Assembly: GCF_018918005.1 (NCBI RefSeq)
Contig: NZ_JAHLPR010000006.1
Coordinates: 1 to 64,000 of the forward strand
Direction of reading: 5' to 3'
DNA: 64,000 nt
Source of the DNA: Paenibacillus sp. MSJ-34
GTDB lineage: Bacteria; Bacillota; Bacilli; Paenibacillales; Paenibacillaceae
The notes beneath the pieces were generated by a model, which saw nothing but the letters and a program-made list of their open reading frames with translations, did not search any database and was not told the DNA's origin. Positions 17,312-28,400 of the stretch are shown piece by piece. Numbering within the stretch: position 1 is the first letter of the stretch; every line of letters starts with the position of its first letter. The position numbers and the translations under genes were made by a program.

Positions 17312-19747
17312 GTGGCATCGACAGCAATGAAGGGAGACAGCCAGACGACTTTGCAAATTACCGGCATGACATGTGCGGCATGCGCGAACCGGATTGAGAA
17401 AGGATTAAATAAGCTGGAAGGCGTTTCTTCCGCCAATGTCAACTTCGCTTTGGAAAAAGCAAGCGTCACATTCGATCCCGAAAAAGTGAACGTCGGGCGG
17501 CTGGAAGAAACGATCAAAAAAATGGGCTACGATACGGCCAAGGAAGTCGTCGATTTCCAATTGGAAGGAATGACTTGCGCCGCATGCGCGAACCGAATCG
17601 AGAAAGGGCTGGCGAAACTGCCCGGGGTCACGAATGCTTCCGTAAACTTTGCGATGGAAACGGCGCGGGTCGAGTATACGCCCGGCGATATCTCGATATC
17701 CGATATGCAGAACAAGGTAAAACAGCTCGGTTATAAAGCGGTAACGAAGCAGGAGGATGCGAACGCGAGCGACCACAAGGAACGCGAAGTGCGTCGCCAA
17801 AAACAGAAATTGATCATTTCGGCCATCCTTTCGTTCCCTCTTTTATGGACGATGGTCGGACATTTTTCGTTTACTTCATGGATTTACACGCCGGAACTTT
17901 TTATGAACCCGTGGTTTCAACTGATTCTGGCAACCCCGGTACAATTTTATATCGGCAAGCCGTTTTACGTGGGCGCGTTTAAAGCATTGCGCAACGGCAG
18001 CGCCAATATGGACGTACTGGTCTCGCTCGGAACATCGGCGGCGTATTTCTACAGCTTGTATTTAACGATCGACTGGTTCCTTGCCGGTGACGGTGTGCAT
18101 CATGCACCGGCTTTGTATTACGAGACAAGCGCAGTGCTTATTACATTAGTCATTCTGGGAAAAATGTTCGAGGCGCTGGCGAAAGGCCGGACGTCGGAAG
18201 CGATCAAATCGTTGATGGGACTGCAAGCGAAGAACGCTCTAGTGATTCGCGACGGTCAAGAATTAACGGTTCCGGTGGAAGAAGTGATCGTGGGAGATAT
18301 CGTTCTTATCCGCCCGGGCGATAAAGTGCCGGTGGATGGGGAAGTGCTGGAAGGCGTTTCGTCGGTGGACGAATCGATGCTGACCGGCGAGAGTCTCCCT
18401 GTAGAGAAGAAAGCCGGCGATACGGTAATCGGCGCAACGATGAACAAAAACGGCATGCTCCGCATTCGCGCGACGAAAGTCGGCAAAGATACGGCGTTGG
18501 CGCAAATTATTAAAGTCGTGGAAGAAGCGCAAGGCTCCAAGGCGCCGATTCAACGGGTGGCGGACGTCATCTCCGGCATTTTTGTCCCGATTGTCGTCGG
18601 TATCGCGATTGTCGCTTTCCTGGTTTGGTATTTCTTCGTAACGCCGAGCGATTTTGCCGGGGCGTTGGAAAAAGCGATCGCGATCCTCGTCATTGCGTGC
18701 CCTTGCGCACTCGGTCTGGCAACGCCGACTTCGATTATGGCCGGATCGGGACGCGCGGCCGAACTGGGCATTTTGTTCAAAGGCGGAGAGCATTTGGAGC
18801 AAACCCATAAAATCGATACGATCATTCTGGACAAAACAGGCACAGTAACGAAAGGGAAGCCGGAACTGACGGACATTATGGCGGAAGGCGACGAGACAGA
18901 GTTTCTCACGCTGGTCGGCGCGGCGGAGAAAAATTCGGAGCATCCTCTCGCAGAAGCGATCGTAGCGGGCATACTAGAACGGAATATCGCGCTGCCGGGA
19001 ACGGAATCGTTCGAAGCGATCCCCGGCTATGGCATTCGAGCTGTCGCAGCAGGAAAGGAATTGCTGGTCGGTACCCGCCGATTGATGGAAAAATATGAAG
19101 TCAATGCGAGCCATGCCTATGAAACGATGGCCCGCCTGGAGGAAGCGGGGAAAACAGCCATGCTGGTCGCCATCGATAATCGGTATGCCGGTATTGTGGC
19201 GGTAGCGGATACGATTAAAGAAACGTCGAAAGCCGCGGTCGGCCGCTTGAAAGAAATGGGCATCGAAGTCATCATGATTACGGGCGACAACGAACGGACG
19301 GCGAAGGCGATCGCCGCGCAGGTCGGCATCGATCATGTGCGCGCCGAAGTGCTTCCGGAAGGAAAAGCGGAAGAAGTGAAGAAGCTGCAATCCCAAGGCA
19401 AGAAAGTCGCCATGGTCGGGGACGGCATTAACGATGCGCCGGCTCTCGCGACGGCGGATATCGGGATGGCGATCGGCACCGGCACGGACGTCGCCATGGA
19501 AGCGGCGGATGTAACGCTCATGCGCGGCGATCTGTCGAGCATTCCGGATGCCATCTTTATGAGCCGCAAGACGATGAGAAACATTAAGCAGAACTTGTTC
19601 TGGGCGCTCGGTTACAACTCGCTCGGAATTCCGGTCGCCGCGATCGGCTTATTGGCACCGTGGGTGGCAGGCGCGGCGATGGCGCTAAGTTCGGTTTCCG
19701 TTGTCCTGAATGCGCTTCGTTTGCAACGGGTTAAAATTCGCCAATAA
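17312..19747 (+). CDS. copA: copper-exporting P1B-type ATPase CopA
   Basis: Membrane pump of 811 residues exporting Cu(I). Two N-terminal metal-binding domains each have [14 protein letters not shown]. Eight membrane helices are expected, with the ion-selective CPC in [15 protein letters not shown], the phosphorylation site DKTGTVTKG, the HP motif SEHPLAEAI, and the hinge [13 protein letters not shown]. The C-terminal ends with [12 protein letters not shown] and [15 protein letters not shown], typical of CopA. The start is the GTG at 17312, eight bases after AAGGAG; another GTG at 17303 overlaps the ribosome site. Confidence 0.95.
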   Translation: MASTAMKGDSQTTLQITGMTCAACANRIEKGLNKLEGVSSANVNFALEKASVTFDPEKVNVGRLEETIKKMGYDTAKEVVDFQLEGMTCAACANRIEKGLAKLPGVTNASVNFAMETARVEYTPGDISISDMQNKVKQLGYKAVTKQEDANASDHKEREVRRQKQKLIISAILSFPLLWTMVGHFSFTSWIYTPELFMNPWFQLILATPVQFYIGKPFYVGAFKALRNGSANMDVLVSLGTSAAYFYSLYLTIDWFLAGDGVHHAPALYYETSAVLITLVILGKMFEALAKGRTSEAIKSLMGLQAKNALVIRDGQELTVPVEEVIVGDIVLIRPGDKVPVDGEVLEGVSSVDESMLTGESLPVEKKAGDTVIGATMNKNGMLRIRATKVGKDTALAQIIKVVEEAQGSKAPIQRVADVISGIFVPIVVGIAIVAFLVWYFFVTPSDFAGALEKAIAILVIACPCALGLATPTSIMAGSGRAAELGILFKGGEHLEQTHKIDTIILDKTGTVTKGKPELTDIMAEGDETEFLTLVGAAEKNSEHPLAEAIVAGILERNIALPGTESFEAIPGYGIRAVAAGKELLVGTRRLMEKYEVNASHAYETMARLEEAGKTAMLVAIDNRYAGIVAVADTIKETSKAAVGRLKEMGIEVIMITGDNERTAKAIAAQVGIDHVRAEVLPEGKAEEVKKLQSQGKKVAMVGDGINDAPALATADIGMAIGTGTDVAMEAADVTLMRGDLSSIPDAIFMSRKTMRNIKQNLFWALGYNSLGIPVAAIGLLAPWVAGAAMALSSVSVVLNALRLQRVKIRQ

Positions 19748-19770
19748 CACCGAAGTAAGGGAGAATGGGC

Positions 19771-20391
19771 ATGGGAGAGACGACGAAAATCGCGGTAGCC
19801 CCTCCGATTCAAGTCGGAGGGAGCCTATTTACACCGGAACAGCTCGCCAAGATCGGTATTGTCGCGGGCCCGGACGCCAGAATCGAAATGACGCCGTTCC
19901 GGCAGCTTTATGTCGAAGTGCCTCTCGATCGGCGCGATGCCGTTAAGGAGGAGCTTGAGCGATTCGGTCTCGAGGTGTACCCGGCAGGTTTCGTGACCAA
20001 AAGCCTCATCGCATGCAATTTTTGCAAAGGGGCGGAAGCGGCCGGTTTGGAAACGGCGCGAATGCTAAACCAAGCTGTGGCGGGCATCGAAACGCCGGCC
20101 CCGCTTAAGATCGGTTACGCGGGTTGCGCGCTCGGAACAAGCGAGCCTTTGCTGAAAGATATCGGCATCGTCAAAATGAAGGATACATTCGACATTTACG
20201 TCGGAGGAGAACCGAAGGGCATTAAGGCCGGATTGGCCCAATTGCTTATGGCCGGATTGACGGAAGAGCGGCTCGTTCCGGCCGTCAAGGCAATCATTGA
20301 ATACTATAAAGCTAATGCCAAAGGGAAAGAGAAATTCAGCAAATTCGTCAATCGGGTGTCGATTGAGCAGTTGCGGCAAATCGCGGGATAA
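19771..20391 (+). CDS. nitrite/sulfite reductase half-domain-like protein in copper operon
   Basis: Protein of 206 residues resembling one ferredoxin-like half plus part of the 4Fe-4S/siroheme domain of sulfite/nitrite reductases: FTPEQLAKIGIVAGPDARIEMTPFRQLYVEVPLDRRDAVKEELERFGLEVYP, then ACNFCKGAEAAGLETARMLNQ and KIGYAGCALGTSEPLLKDIGIVKMKDTFDIYVGGEPKGIKAGLAQ. Cysteines stand at C-x2-C and one further GCALG, fewer than the four cluster ligands of true reductases. It lies between copA and a second CopZ, 23 bases after copA, so it is very likely copper-induced. The ATG at 19771 is seven bases from GGGAG. The role is unknown; copper or heme/Fe-S handling is possible. Confidence 0.7.
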   Translation: MGETTKIAVAPPIQVGGSLFTPEQLAKIGIVAGPDARIEMTPFRQLYVEVPLDRRDAVKEELERFGLEVYPAGFVTKSLIACNFCKGAEAAGLETARMLNQAVAGIETPAPLKIGYAGCALGTSEPLLKDIGIVKMKDTFDIYVGGEPKGIKAGLAQLLMAGLTEERLVPAVKAIIEYYKANAKGKEKFSKFVNRVSIEQLRQIAG

Positions 20392-20420
20392 CGCGGCTGG
20401 ACGGAAGGGGGTGAAGAAGC

Positions 20421-20621
20421 ATGATAGAAACATCCGTGAAAGTAGAAGGAATGTCGTGCAGCTCCTGCATTCGCAAAATTGAAGGCGCGCTTGAAGCGGT
20501 TGGCGCCGAAGCCCATGTGAATATGGCGGAAGGCACCGTACGCGTCAAGTACGACGAATCGAAGCTGCAGCTCGCCGACATCAAAGAAGTAATCCGCAAT
20601 AAAGGATATAATGCGGTATAA
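20421..20621 (+). CDS. second CopZ-like heavy-metal-associated protein
   Basis: A 66-residue HMA-domain chaperone with the site VEGMSCSSCIRKIEGALEAVGAEAHVNMAEG. The CSSC differs from CQHC of CopZ, and the two proteins are clearly diverged rather than recently duplicated. A ribosome site AAGGGGGTG precedes the ATG. It is last gene of the operon, followed by a strong terminator. It may serve the adjacent reductase-like protein rather than CopA; this is inference from position. Confidence 0.88.
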   Translation: MIETSVKVEGMSCSSCIRKIEGALEAVGAEAHVNMAEGTVRVKYDESKLQLADIKEVIRNKGYNAV

Positions 20622-20642
20622 AAGCCATTATACTTTCTCAAA

Positions 20643-20675
20643 GATACCGGCCGCTTTGGCCGGTATCGGATTTTT
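20643..20675 (+). terminator. copper operon terminator
   Basis: GATACCGGCC (20643-20652) and GGCCGGTATC (20658-20667) form a perfect 10-bp stem followed by GGATTTTT. Confidence 0.92.
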
Positions 20676-20749
20676 AACTGCAAAAAACTCCATAATAAAC
20701 AGAAATGAAGGAGATTACATGAGTTATCGCATAAAGGAGTGTGCGTACA

Positions 20750-20992
20750 ATGAATGAACCGGTCACAATATATTCGATCCCGACCTGCAGCGATTGCAAC
20801 CATGCCAAACGTTATTTTCAAGAACATAACATTGCGTATACCGATTTTAATTGCGAAGAAGATGCGGCTTATGCCGAAGAAGTCCGGAACTTGACGGGAA
20901 AACAAATCGTTCCGACGATCGTAATTGGCGACAAGGTGTTCGTCGGGTTTGCGGAAAATCTAGTAGAGATCAGCGAACTGTTGATCAAATAA
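20750..20992 (+). CDS. glutaredoxin-family protein
   Basis: Small thioredoxin-fold protein of 80 residues: TIYSIPTCSDCNHAKRYFQEHNIAYTDFNCEED, with redox site CSDC, then the cis-proline region QIVPTIVIGDKVFVGF. It is of the NrdH/YruB-like type found in Gram-positive bacteria, probably a thiol-disulfide reductase acting with bacillithiol or thioredoxin reductase. The ATG at 20750 is ten bases from AAAGGAG. It stands just after the copper operon terminator with its own start region. Confidence 0.88.
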   Translation: MNEPVTIYSIPTCSDCNHAKRYFQEHNIAYTDFNCEEDAAYAEEVRNLTGKQIVPTIVIGDKVFVGFAENLVEISELLIK

Positions 20993-21140
20993 TGTATGAT
21001 AAGTACCGGTCGTCGCGGTCGATTTTTTTCGACCACAATAGAATTGATAAGTTTCTCACGCGCCGGTTGCATTTGGAGTTGTAAAACTATATTTTAAAGG
21101 TAATGAAATAAAACCAAAACATGAAACGGAGGAAGTTACG

Positions 21141-21848
21141 ATGAGTACGCATATCGGCGCCAAACCGGGCGATATCGCAGAAACAATCCTGTTGCCTGGA
21201 GATCCGTTAAGGGCGAAGTATATCGCAGAAACGTATTTACAGGACGCGACCTGCTACAATGAAGTTCGGGGTATGTTAGGCTATACGGGTACATATCAGG
21301 ATAAGCGCGTATCCGTGCAAGGTTCGGGCATGGGTATTCCTTCCATCTCCATCTATGCGAATGAACTCATTAACGAGTACGGCGTGAAAAACTTGATTCG
21401 CGTAGGAACATGCGGCGCCATGCAGCAGCATGTGCGCGTCCGCGACGTCATTCTGGCTCAGGCTTCCTGTACGGATTCGAGCATGAACCGCCATGTTTTC
21501 GGGGGATACGATTATTCGCCGATCGCCAGCTTTCCATTGTTGAAAGCCGCGTACGAACGGGGCGTCGCCAAAGGATTGAACCTTCATGTCGGGAATATTT
21601 TCAGCTCGGATATGTTCTACCGCGACGATAAATCCGTTGTGCAGAAGCTGATGGATTACGGCGTGCTGGGCGTGGAAATGGAAACAACCGCGCTGTACAC
21701 TCTCGCGGCCAAATACGGGGTGAATGCGCTGACGATTTTGACTGTAAGCGATCATCTGCTGACCGGAGAAGAAACGTCGGCGGAAGAGCGGCAAACGACT
21801 TTCAACGAAATGATGGAAGTGGCTTTGGATACGGCGGCCACTCTGTAA
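21141..21848 (+). CDS. deoD: purine nucleoside phosphorylase DeoD
   Basis: Hexameric cytoplasmic enzyme of 235 residues that cleaves purine (deoxy)nucleosides with phosphate to base plus (deoxy)ribose-1-phosphate. Signatures are [68 protein letters not shown] and [12 protein letters not shown] with the catalytic Asp. AACGGAGGAAG precedes the ATG. It stands alone but is functionally tied to the nucleoside importer and deoxyribose microcompartment 8 kb downstream, to which it could supply deoxyribose-1-phosphate. Confidence 0.95.
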   Translation: MSTHIGAKPGDIAETILLPGDPLRAKYIAETYLQDATCYNEVRGMLGYTGTYQDKRVSVQGSGMGIPSISIYANELINEYGVKNLIRVGTCGAMQQHVRVRDVILAQASCTDSSMNRHVFGGYDYSPIASFPLLKAAYERGVAKGLNLHVGNIFSSDMFYRDDKSVVQKLMDYGVLGVEMETTALYTLAAKYGVNALTILTVSDHLLTGEETSAEERQTTFNEMMEVALDTAATL

Positions 21849-21862
21849 ACCGTTGGTTTCAC

Positions 21863-21890
21863 GCCGGCGAGCACGGGCTCGCCGGCTTTG
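21863..21890 (+). terminator. deoD terminator
   Basis: GCCGGCGAGC (21863-21872) pairs with GCTCGCCGGC (21877-21886). The T-tract after it is weak (TTTGC). Confidence 0.75.
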
Positions 21891-22226
21891 CTATTTCCGA
21901 TCGAAGCTGCAGGGGATGTTCGTTAGTTGGCCGATTTAGACTGCCGCCGTAGATATCCCTTTTTCTTCACACTGTCTGTCGCTTCTCCTCCTCTGTGGGG
22001 TATTTCGGGAAAATAAGCTTAATAAAGTGGGTTGAACAAATGGAAATGGAAGTTGAAACGTAATTTCACGATACCATCTTAATTTATTTATAAGGAAACA
22101 AAAAACTTAGAAATACTTTACAATTTATCGAATATGAACTATAGTTGTAAAAAACCCGATTTTACATATGTTCAGAATTGCAAAATGAGGGGAAAGCGCA
22201 AAAAAGAGTAGGAGGTGACGCCAATT

Positions 22227-22242
22227 AAGAAAGCGCTGTCAA
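22227..22242 (+). promoter_or_regulatory. cre-like site
   Basis: AAGAAAGCGCTGTCAA fits the catabolite-responsive element consensus WTGNNARCGNWWWCAW at 14 of 16 positions. It sits about 250 bp upstream of the giant secreted protein, suggesting CcpA control. This is a motif match only. Confidence 0.4.
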
Positions 22243-22287
22243 ATGATGTTTGACATGCCTTTCGGTGCTGGATAATCGGTAATATGG

Positions 22288-22383
22288 GGTCATGGCAAAC
22301 GGAGCAATCCGTTTAAAGGAATAATGAAAGCTATCTATCAAAAGGCTTGTGACGGGGCGCATTTGACAGATAGCCGCACGACC
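22288..22383 (+). ncRNA. structured leader, possible c-di-GMP-I-like aptamer
   Basis: A foldable leader in the otherwise gene-free 21891-22487. Outer pairing is GGTC (22288-22291) with GACC (22380-22383). Then comes GGCAAAC, a perfect hairpin AAACGGA-GCAA-TCCGTTT (22297-22314) with a GNRA loop, then AAAGC, then a stem CTATCT...AGATAG (22331-22336, 22368-22373) and TAGCCG. Order and several bases recall the c-di-GMP-I aptamer, but the conserved ACGCAAAGC is missing. A further hairpin CTATGAA...TTCATAG (22393-22411) follows. Identity is uncertain; the downstream SLH protein fits a c-di-GMP theme. Confidence 0.35.
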
Positions 22384-22487
22384 TTGAATTTGCTATGAAT
22401 TGCGTTCATAGTAAATAGGCCATGCCCATTTTACCATATACTTCTTGTTTGGCGCAAATGAATTCGTGAAAACGGGAGGTTCGTGGA

Positions 22488-25400
22488 ATGATTCGATTGA
22501 TGGGCAAATACGGAAAAACGAAATGGTTCGGCCTCGTGCTTGCGGCGATCATGTTGGTGACGACGGCGATCCCGCAAGCGCTGGTCCCGCGTGTCGAAGC
22601 TGCGACGGCGGACCATGTGGTGCTCAGCCAAATTTATAATGCCGGGGGAAACGTCGGCGCGATTTACAACACGAAGTTTTTCGAGCTTTATAACCCCACT
22701 GATCACGATGTGGATTTAACCGGTTGGTCGCTGCAATATGCCGCCAGAACCGGGAATTTTAAAACGGGTAACAATCTTCAAGCTTTGTCGGGAATTATTA
22801 AACCCCGCAGTTATTTTTTAATTACCGGAACCGTAGGAGATAAGGGAGGGCAACCGTTGCCAATTTCCCCCGATATTGCTTCCAATATCAATCCGTCGCA
22901 AAGCTACGGGAAATTGGCGCTTGCCAGAAAGACGGAGCCGATTGGAGGCAAGGACGATCCGGCGGTCGTGGATTTCGTGGCCTGGGCGGACAGTTCCTCC
23001 AACATGCCTAACGAGTATTGGGGCAGCAATCCGATCATCGCGCCGGAATCCTCGCCGGATTACGACGGCTACGTGGGCGTCGAAGCTTTCAAGAAGGGAA
23101 CGTTGCTCCGCAAAACGAACGACGGCGGCGATCCCAGAAAAGGAACAGGCGCCGGCAACGGCTGGTTCACGAGAGACGCGTCTGCGGATTTTGTCATACA
23201 TATAGCGTCCGATCCGCTGGACCCGGATAAGAACATCAGAATTCGCAATTCGCAAAGCGCTTCCGAGCCGGTTCTGGTCTCGCCCGCTCCCGATGCGAGC
23301 GGCATTCGCTTTGCCTATGACGATTCCGTCGCCAAGGATACCGTCACCAGAATCGTATATGGGGAGCCGCCGTATAACGCAGAGGTGAACATTTATGTTT
23401 TGGACGGCGCCGAATATAGGCAGGTCGCTTCGGGGGCAACGGATGAGGAAGGACACTTTCAAATCGAATTGCCTGAATCAGGGATATATAACACCGTCTA
23501 TATTACTTACAAGGTGCCGGATCGCGCGGAAAGCCGATTTGTTCGCATCGACCGCGCAGGCTACGATCCTTCGGAAGATGTGATCGATATTGCGGAAATA
23601 CGGGTTAACGACCGCAACGGCATCCCCGTGAACCTCGACGCCGCCGTCATGATTCGCGGCGTAGTTACGGTAGACAATCATGTATTCGGCGACGACAGAT
23701 TCTTCATACAAGACGATACCGGCGGAGTTCTGATCGCGGGCGTATCGGACGATGTGTACGGCCAATATATACGGCAAGGCAACGAATTGCTGATTGCCGG
23801 AAAAGTCGGATTCGCCGACGGGATGACGCTCGTGGTTCCTCGCACGATCGCCAAAGAAAGCGAGCAGCCTATGCCCGCTCCGTTCCATGCGACGATTTCC
23901 GATCTGAACGATTACGCCGTGGCGGAGCCGCTTGAAGGCCGCTTGACCACCGTACGCGGGAAAGTTTCCGGCGTGACGGCAGCGGGTGCGAACCATATCG
24001 TAACGATCGTCGCCGAAGACGGGAAATCGGCTGTCGTCAAAGTATTCGGCGGCACGCATATCGATGCGGTTCAGCAGTTGAAAATAAACAAGTCGTATTT
24101 GTTCACAGGAATTGTCGGACAGCATAAAACGTTTGCCCCTTACGATTCGGGATATGAAATTTATCCGCGGAGCCCGGCGGATCTTGTAGGCTATCTCGAA
24201 TTGCAGCACGAACCTGTGGAGCGGGGCTATACGGACCTGGATCTTGCATTTGCCGCCAAGGCGTTCAATGCCGAATCGGTGACGTTTTATTACCGCGGAA
24301 TCGACGGGTCCTCTTATAGTGTCATTCCTATGGAAAGTTCGGCCACGGATCAATACGTAGCGCTGCTTCCCAAATCGCAAATTCCCGGCAATGTCTTCGA
24401 ATATTACATCGAAGCGACGGCGGGGGCGCAAATCGCCAATGCCGGCACGGCAAGCGACCCGATTCGCGTGACATTGGAGGAGGATCGGGAAGGTCCGGTA
24501 TTTTCCGAAGAAATGCCGGCAGATGGAAGCCGAACGGAAAACAAACGGCCGGAAATATCGGTAAAGGTATTCGATCCGAGCGGGATCGACGATGCTTCGA
24601 TAGAAGCGAAACTGAACGACGCGCGTGTGTCTGCGGACTACGACCCCGAAACGGGACGAATTAACATCCGGACGGAGGGGGATTTAACCGTCGGTACATA
24701 TCGTGTCGACATGAGCGTCAAGGACCGGAAGGGGAATGAAGGCCAATTTGCATGGACTTTCGAAATCGTCAAAACATTCGAAGGCGGAAATCATTATCGG
24801 GGTTCGACGCATAATCATACAGGCATTTCCCATGACGCGCAGGGCTCTCTGGAGGAAGCGGTAACTGCCGCCCGGCTCCATCGTTACGACTGGTTCGCCT
24901 TTACCGATCACTCCCATGACATCGATGTGGACGACCGTAATCAGGACAGTGTCGATCATCGCGGCATGCCGGAGCGGACAGGAAATATGGATCCGGAAAC
25001 ATCGGAATGGCACAGATTGAAAAGGGTGGCTGACGCAAGCACCAAAGACGGTGAATTCGTCGCATTTCGCTCTTTCGAGATGACTTCGACGGTATGGGGA
25101 CATTCCAACGTATTCGGAACGGAAAATTTCATCGATCGCGTGCAGGACGGCGGTATATATCAAAATCTGAATAATTATTATAAATGGGCGAAAACGCATG
25201 ATTACGATTTGGTCGCCCAATTCAACCATCCGAACTGGGGGGGATCGACGCCTCCGTTTAACGGCTTCATTCCGTATGATCAGGACATCGACAAGGTGTT
25301 TACGATGTTCGAGGTAGGGAACGGTTCCGGACAGTACACGTATTCCAATATCGAAGAATTGTATTATAAGACGCTGGATAAAGGCTGGCATATCGCCCCT

Positions 25401-28400
25401 ACCTTCGGCGAGGACCATCATAACGGAGTATGGGGCCAGACGATGAGACGGACGATTATCGTGGCGGAAGATTTGACGAGGGAAGCGTTGCTGGACTCGA
25501 TGCGGAATATGCGGGTGTACATGTCCGAGTCGCCGCATTTTACATTGGATGTGCAAGCCAACGGTTACTATATGGGCTCGGTGGTGGACAGCCGGCAGCT
25601 TCATTTCTCCATCAAGGGCGGGGATTCGGGCGAACCTTACACTTATGTGCCGGAAGGGTTTCAGCCTGACGAACGGATTAAAACGGTAGAGCTTATCACA
25701 AACGGCGGGAAAGTATATGATGCTATCACCCCAGGCAGAAATAGCGGGAACTTCGCGGAGGACGGCAAAAGCTTTACGTGGAGTCCGGAAGTGAAGGTGG
25801 ACGGGGGACAGCAATGGTTTCTCGTGAAAGTAACTCAAATGGACGGCAGCCGCACCTACTCGGCTCCGATTTGGACGAGAGAAGTCGATGTCGACGTCAA
25901 GCTGCAAAACATTGAAGTGATCGGTGGCAGCATCATTGCCGGCAATCCGGTTAACCTTCAGGCCGTTGTGAGCAACCTCGGTAAGAGGGATGCAGGGAAC
26001 CTGACTGTAAAAATGTACTACGATGCCGTCGACGAAGCACATTGGATCGGCGAAGCTTCTATCGAGTCGCTACCGGCCAAAAATGTGGCAAATGTAACGA
26101 TCGCCTGGGATAACCCGCAGGGAGGCGACCGGAAGCTAATTGCCGTGATTGCCAATCCGCCGACAGGGAACGCCGCGGAGAACAATTTGTTCGAACTTCC
26201 CGTCCATGTCAAGGAACCGCTCGGCATTACGGTCATGATCGATGCGGCGCACGGGAACGAAAACTCGTCGAGCGACCCCGGCAAATATAAGGACGAATTG
26301 AAACGCATGACCAAAATATTGCGCGACGAGGGATACACTGTCGTCGAAAATAAAAATCCGCTGACGGAGTCGCTCTTGCGCGATGTCGGGGTGTTGATGA
26401 TTTCGCATCCGAGCCAGAACAGCCGGTTGACGGAGGACGAGATCGCGGCTGTCGCGGCATTCGTGCGGAGCGGAGGGTCGTTATTGGTAACGGCGAAAAG
26501 CAATAACAGCGGCGATCCGACATTGAATAACATATTATTGGAAAAAATAGGATCGGAGATTCAAGTCAATCATGACGGCGTGTTCGACGATAGCGACGAA
26601 GGGAATTTCTGGTCCAATCCAGCGGCCAGTCCGTGGGCGGTGCGGCTACATCCGGAACCTGCCGATCATTACATGACGGATTTCGTTCGCAAAATCGATT
26701 ATTACAGCGGGGCCAGTTTGATGAAAATTGGCAAGCAACCCCTTACGGAAGACGATTCCGTTACGATCCTTGCAAGAGGGAACGTAACGACGTATCAGAA
26801 TAATATTAAATCCGAGGGGATGGCCTACGATACGTCCGGCGAAGAGAAAGGCGCCGTGATCCCGCTGATCGCTTCCCAGCAAATCGGAGAAGGCCGCGTG
26901 CTGGTGTCCGGCATGAACGTGTTTAATGATAGACAGGTGGGCAATAAGAATCAGAACGACCGCTTCACGCGCAACGCGTTCAATTGGCTGGCGAAGCGCG
27001 GCACGGTTGTTCTGCCGATCGCCGAAGCGCGCAAATTGCCGGAAGGAACGGATATCGTCGTTCAAGGCAAAGCGACCAGCGCGGCGGGTGTCTTCTTCGA
27101 CGCTTTCTATATCCAGGACGACACAGGCGGCATTATGGCCTTTAACGAAGTTCCCAAAGACGCGGTGCAACTCGGGGATACGGTCAGAATTTACGGCCAT
27201 GTGAAAATATTCGAAAACAACCTGGAGATTATGTTCGACAATTTCGAGAACAACGTTCTGAAGCTGAACAAAACGCCGGGCGAGCCGTTGCAGCCGAGAA
27301 CGATCAAAACCGGCGAAGCTCGGGACGAAGATAAACAAGGACTCCTGGTGAAACTGAAGGGAGTCGTCAAAGAAATTAAGAGAATTCCGGACCGCACGTT
27401 TATTATCGACGACGGCAGCGGCGAAGCGCTTATCTTTATCGACGGCTATATTGCGGAACAAAGCGGAGAACCTCCTGCGCTCCAAGTTGGAGATACGCTT
27501 GAAGCCGTAGGACTGGCCGGCAAATTTCAGGGCGGATACTGGATTCGCGTGCGCGATACGCGAGAATTGATCAAGACCGATTCTGGCCCGACAGATCCGG
27601 GCAACAAGCCGGGCGATTCGTCGGGCGGCGGAAATCCGGTGTGGGGCGTACCTGTCGGGGACAGCGGCAAGGGGAACGTAACGCAGCCGAAACCGGATCC
27701 GGGACAAAATCGGGACGTGTCGCGTTCGATTACCGCAGACGACATCAACAACAATCGGGCAAACGGCGGCCAGGTGACGATTTCCGTAGAAGATCGGATC
27801 ACGGAAATAACGATGCCCGTCGAAACATCCGAATTGCTGGCGGGTCATCCGCTTGCAATCCGTTCGAACAAATGGGCGATCGTATTGCCCGCCGGAACGC
27901 TTAAAGCCTTGTCGGAACTCATTGCGGAAGAAGACAGGGACGGCGTCGTCATCAAGCTTTTCGTCACTCCGATGGAAGATTGGAAGAAAAAATTCGATTC
28001 GCATCCGACCGGCGTAACGTTAACCGGTTCGATGTACGATTTGCAATTGTTCGCTGTGAAGAAAAACGGAGACAAGGTTGCTCTGCCGCGGCTCGATCAG
28101 CCTGTAACTCTCGGCTTGAAGGCGGATCGGTCCTTGAATCCTAGACTTGTCGGTCTATACCGTGCCGACGAACGCGGCCGATTGGATTATATCGGCGGCA
28201 AACTCGAGAACGGTTATATCGCGGCGGATATTTCCGGGCTTGGCCAATACGGAGCATTGGAATATAAAAAGACGTTCGCCGACGTTCCGCCTTCGCATTG
28301 GGCGTTGGAAACGATACAGCAGCTGGCGGCGAAACGAATCGTTCAAGGCGTTAGCGAGACGGCGTTCGAGCCGAATCGGGCCGTTACCCGAGCGGAATTC

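Noticed and set aside
21891..22200. Searched for RNA genes or small ORFs
   Set aside because: No tRNA-like cloverleaf, ORF with ribosome site or strong repeat was seen.
22200..22260. Second riboswitch-like stretch (GGAGGTGACGCC...)
   Set aside because: No stable conserved fold was found; only the cre-like motif and the leader at 22288-22383 were kept.
24684..26042. 452-codon minus-strand frame opposite the giant SLH gene
   Set aside because: It has no recognisable domain, low-complexity basic composition typical of shadow frames, and no ribosome site. The plus strand encodes PHP and SLH domains.
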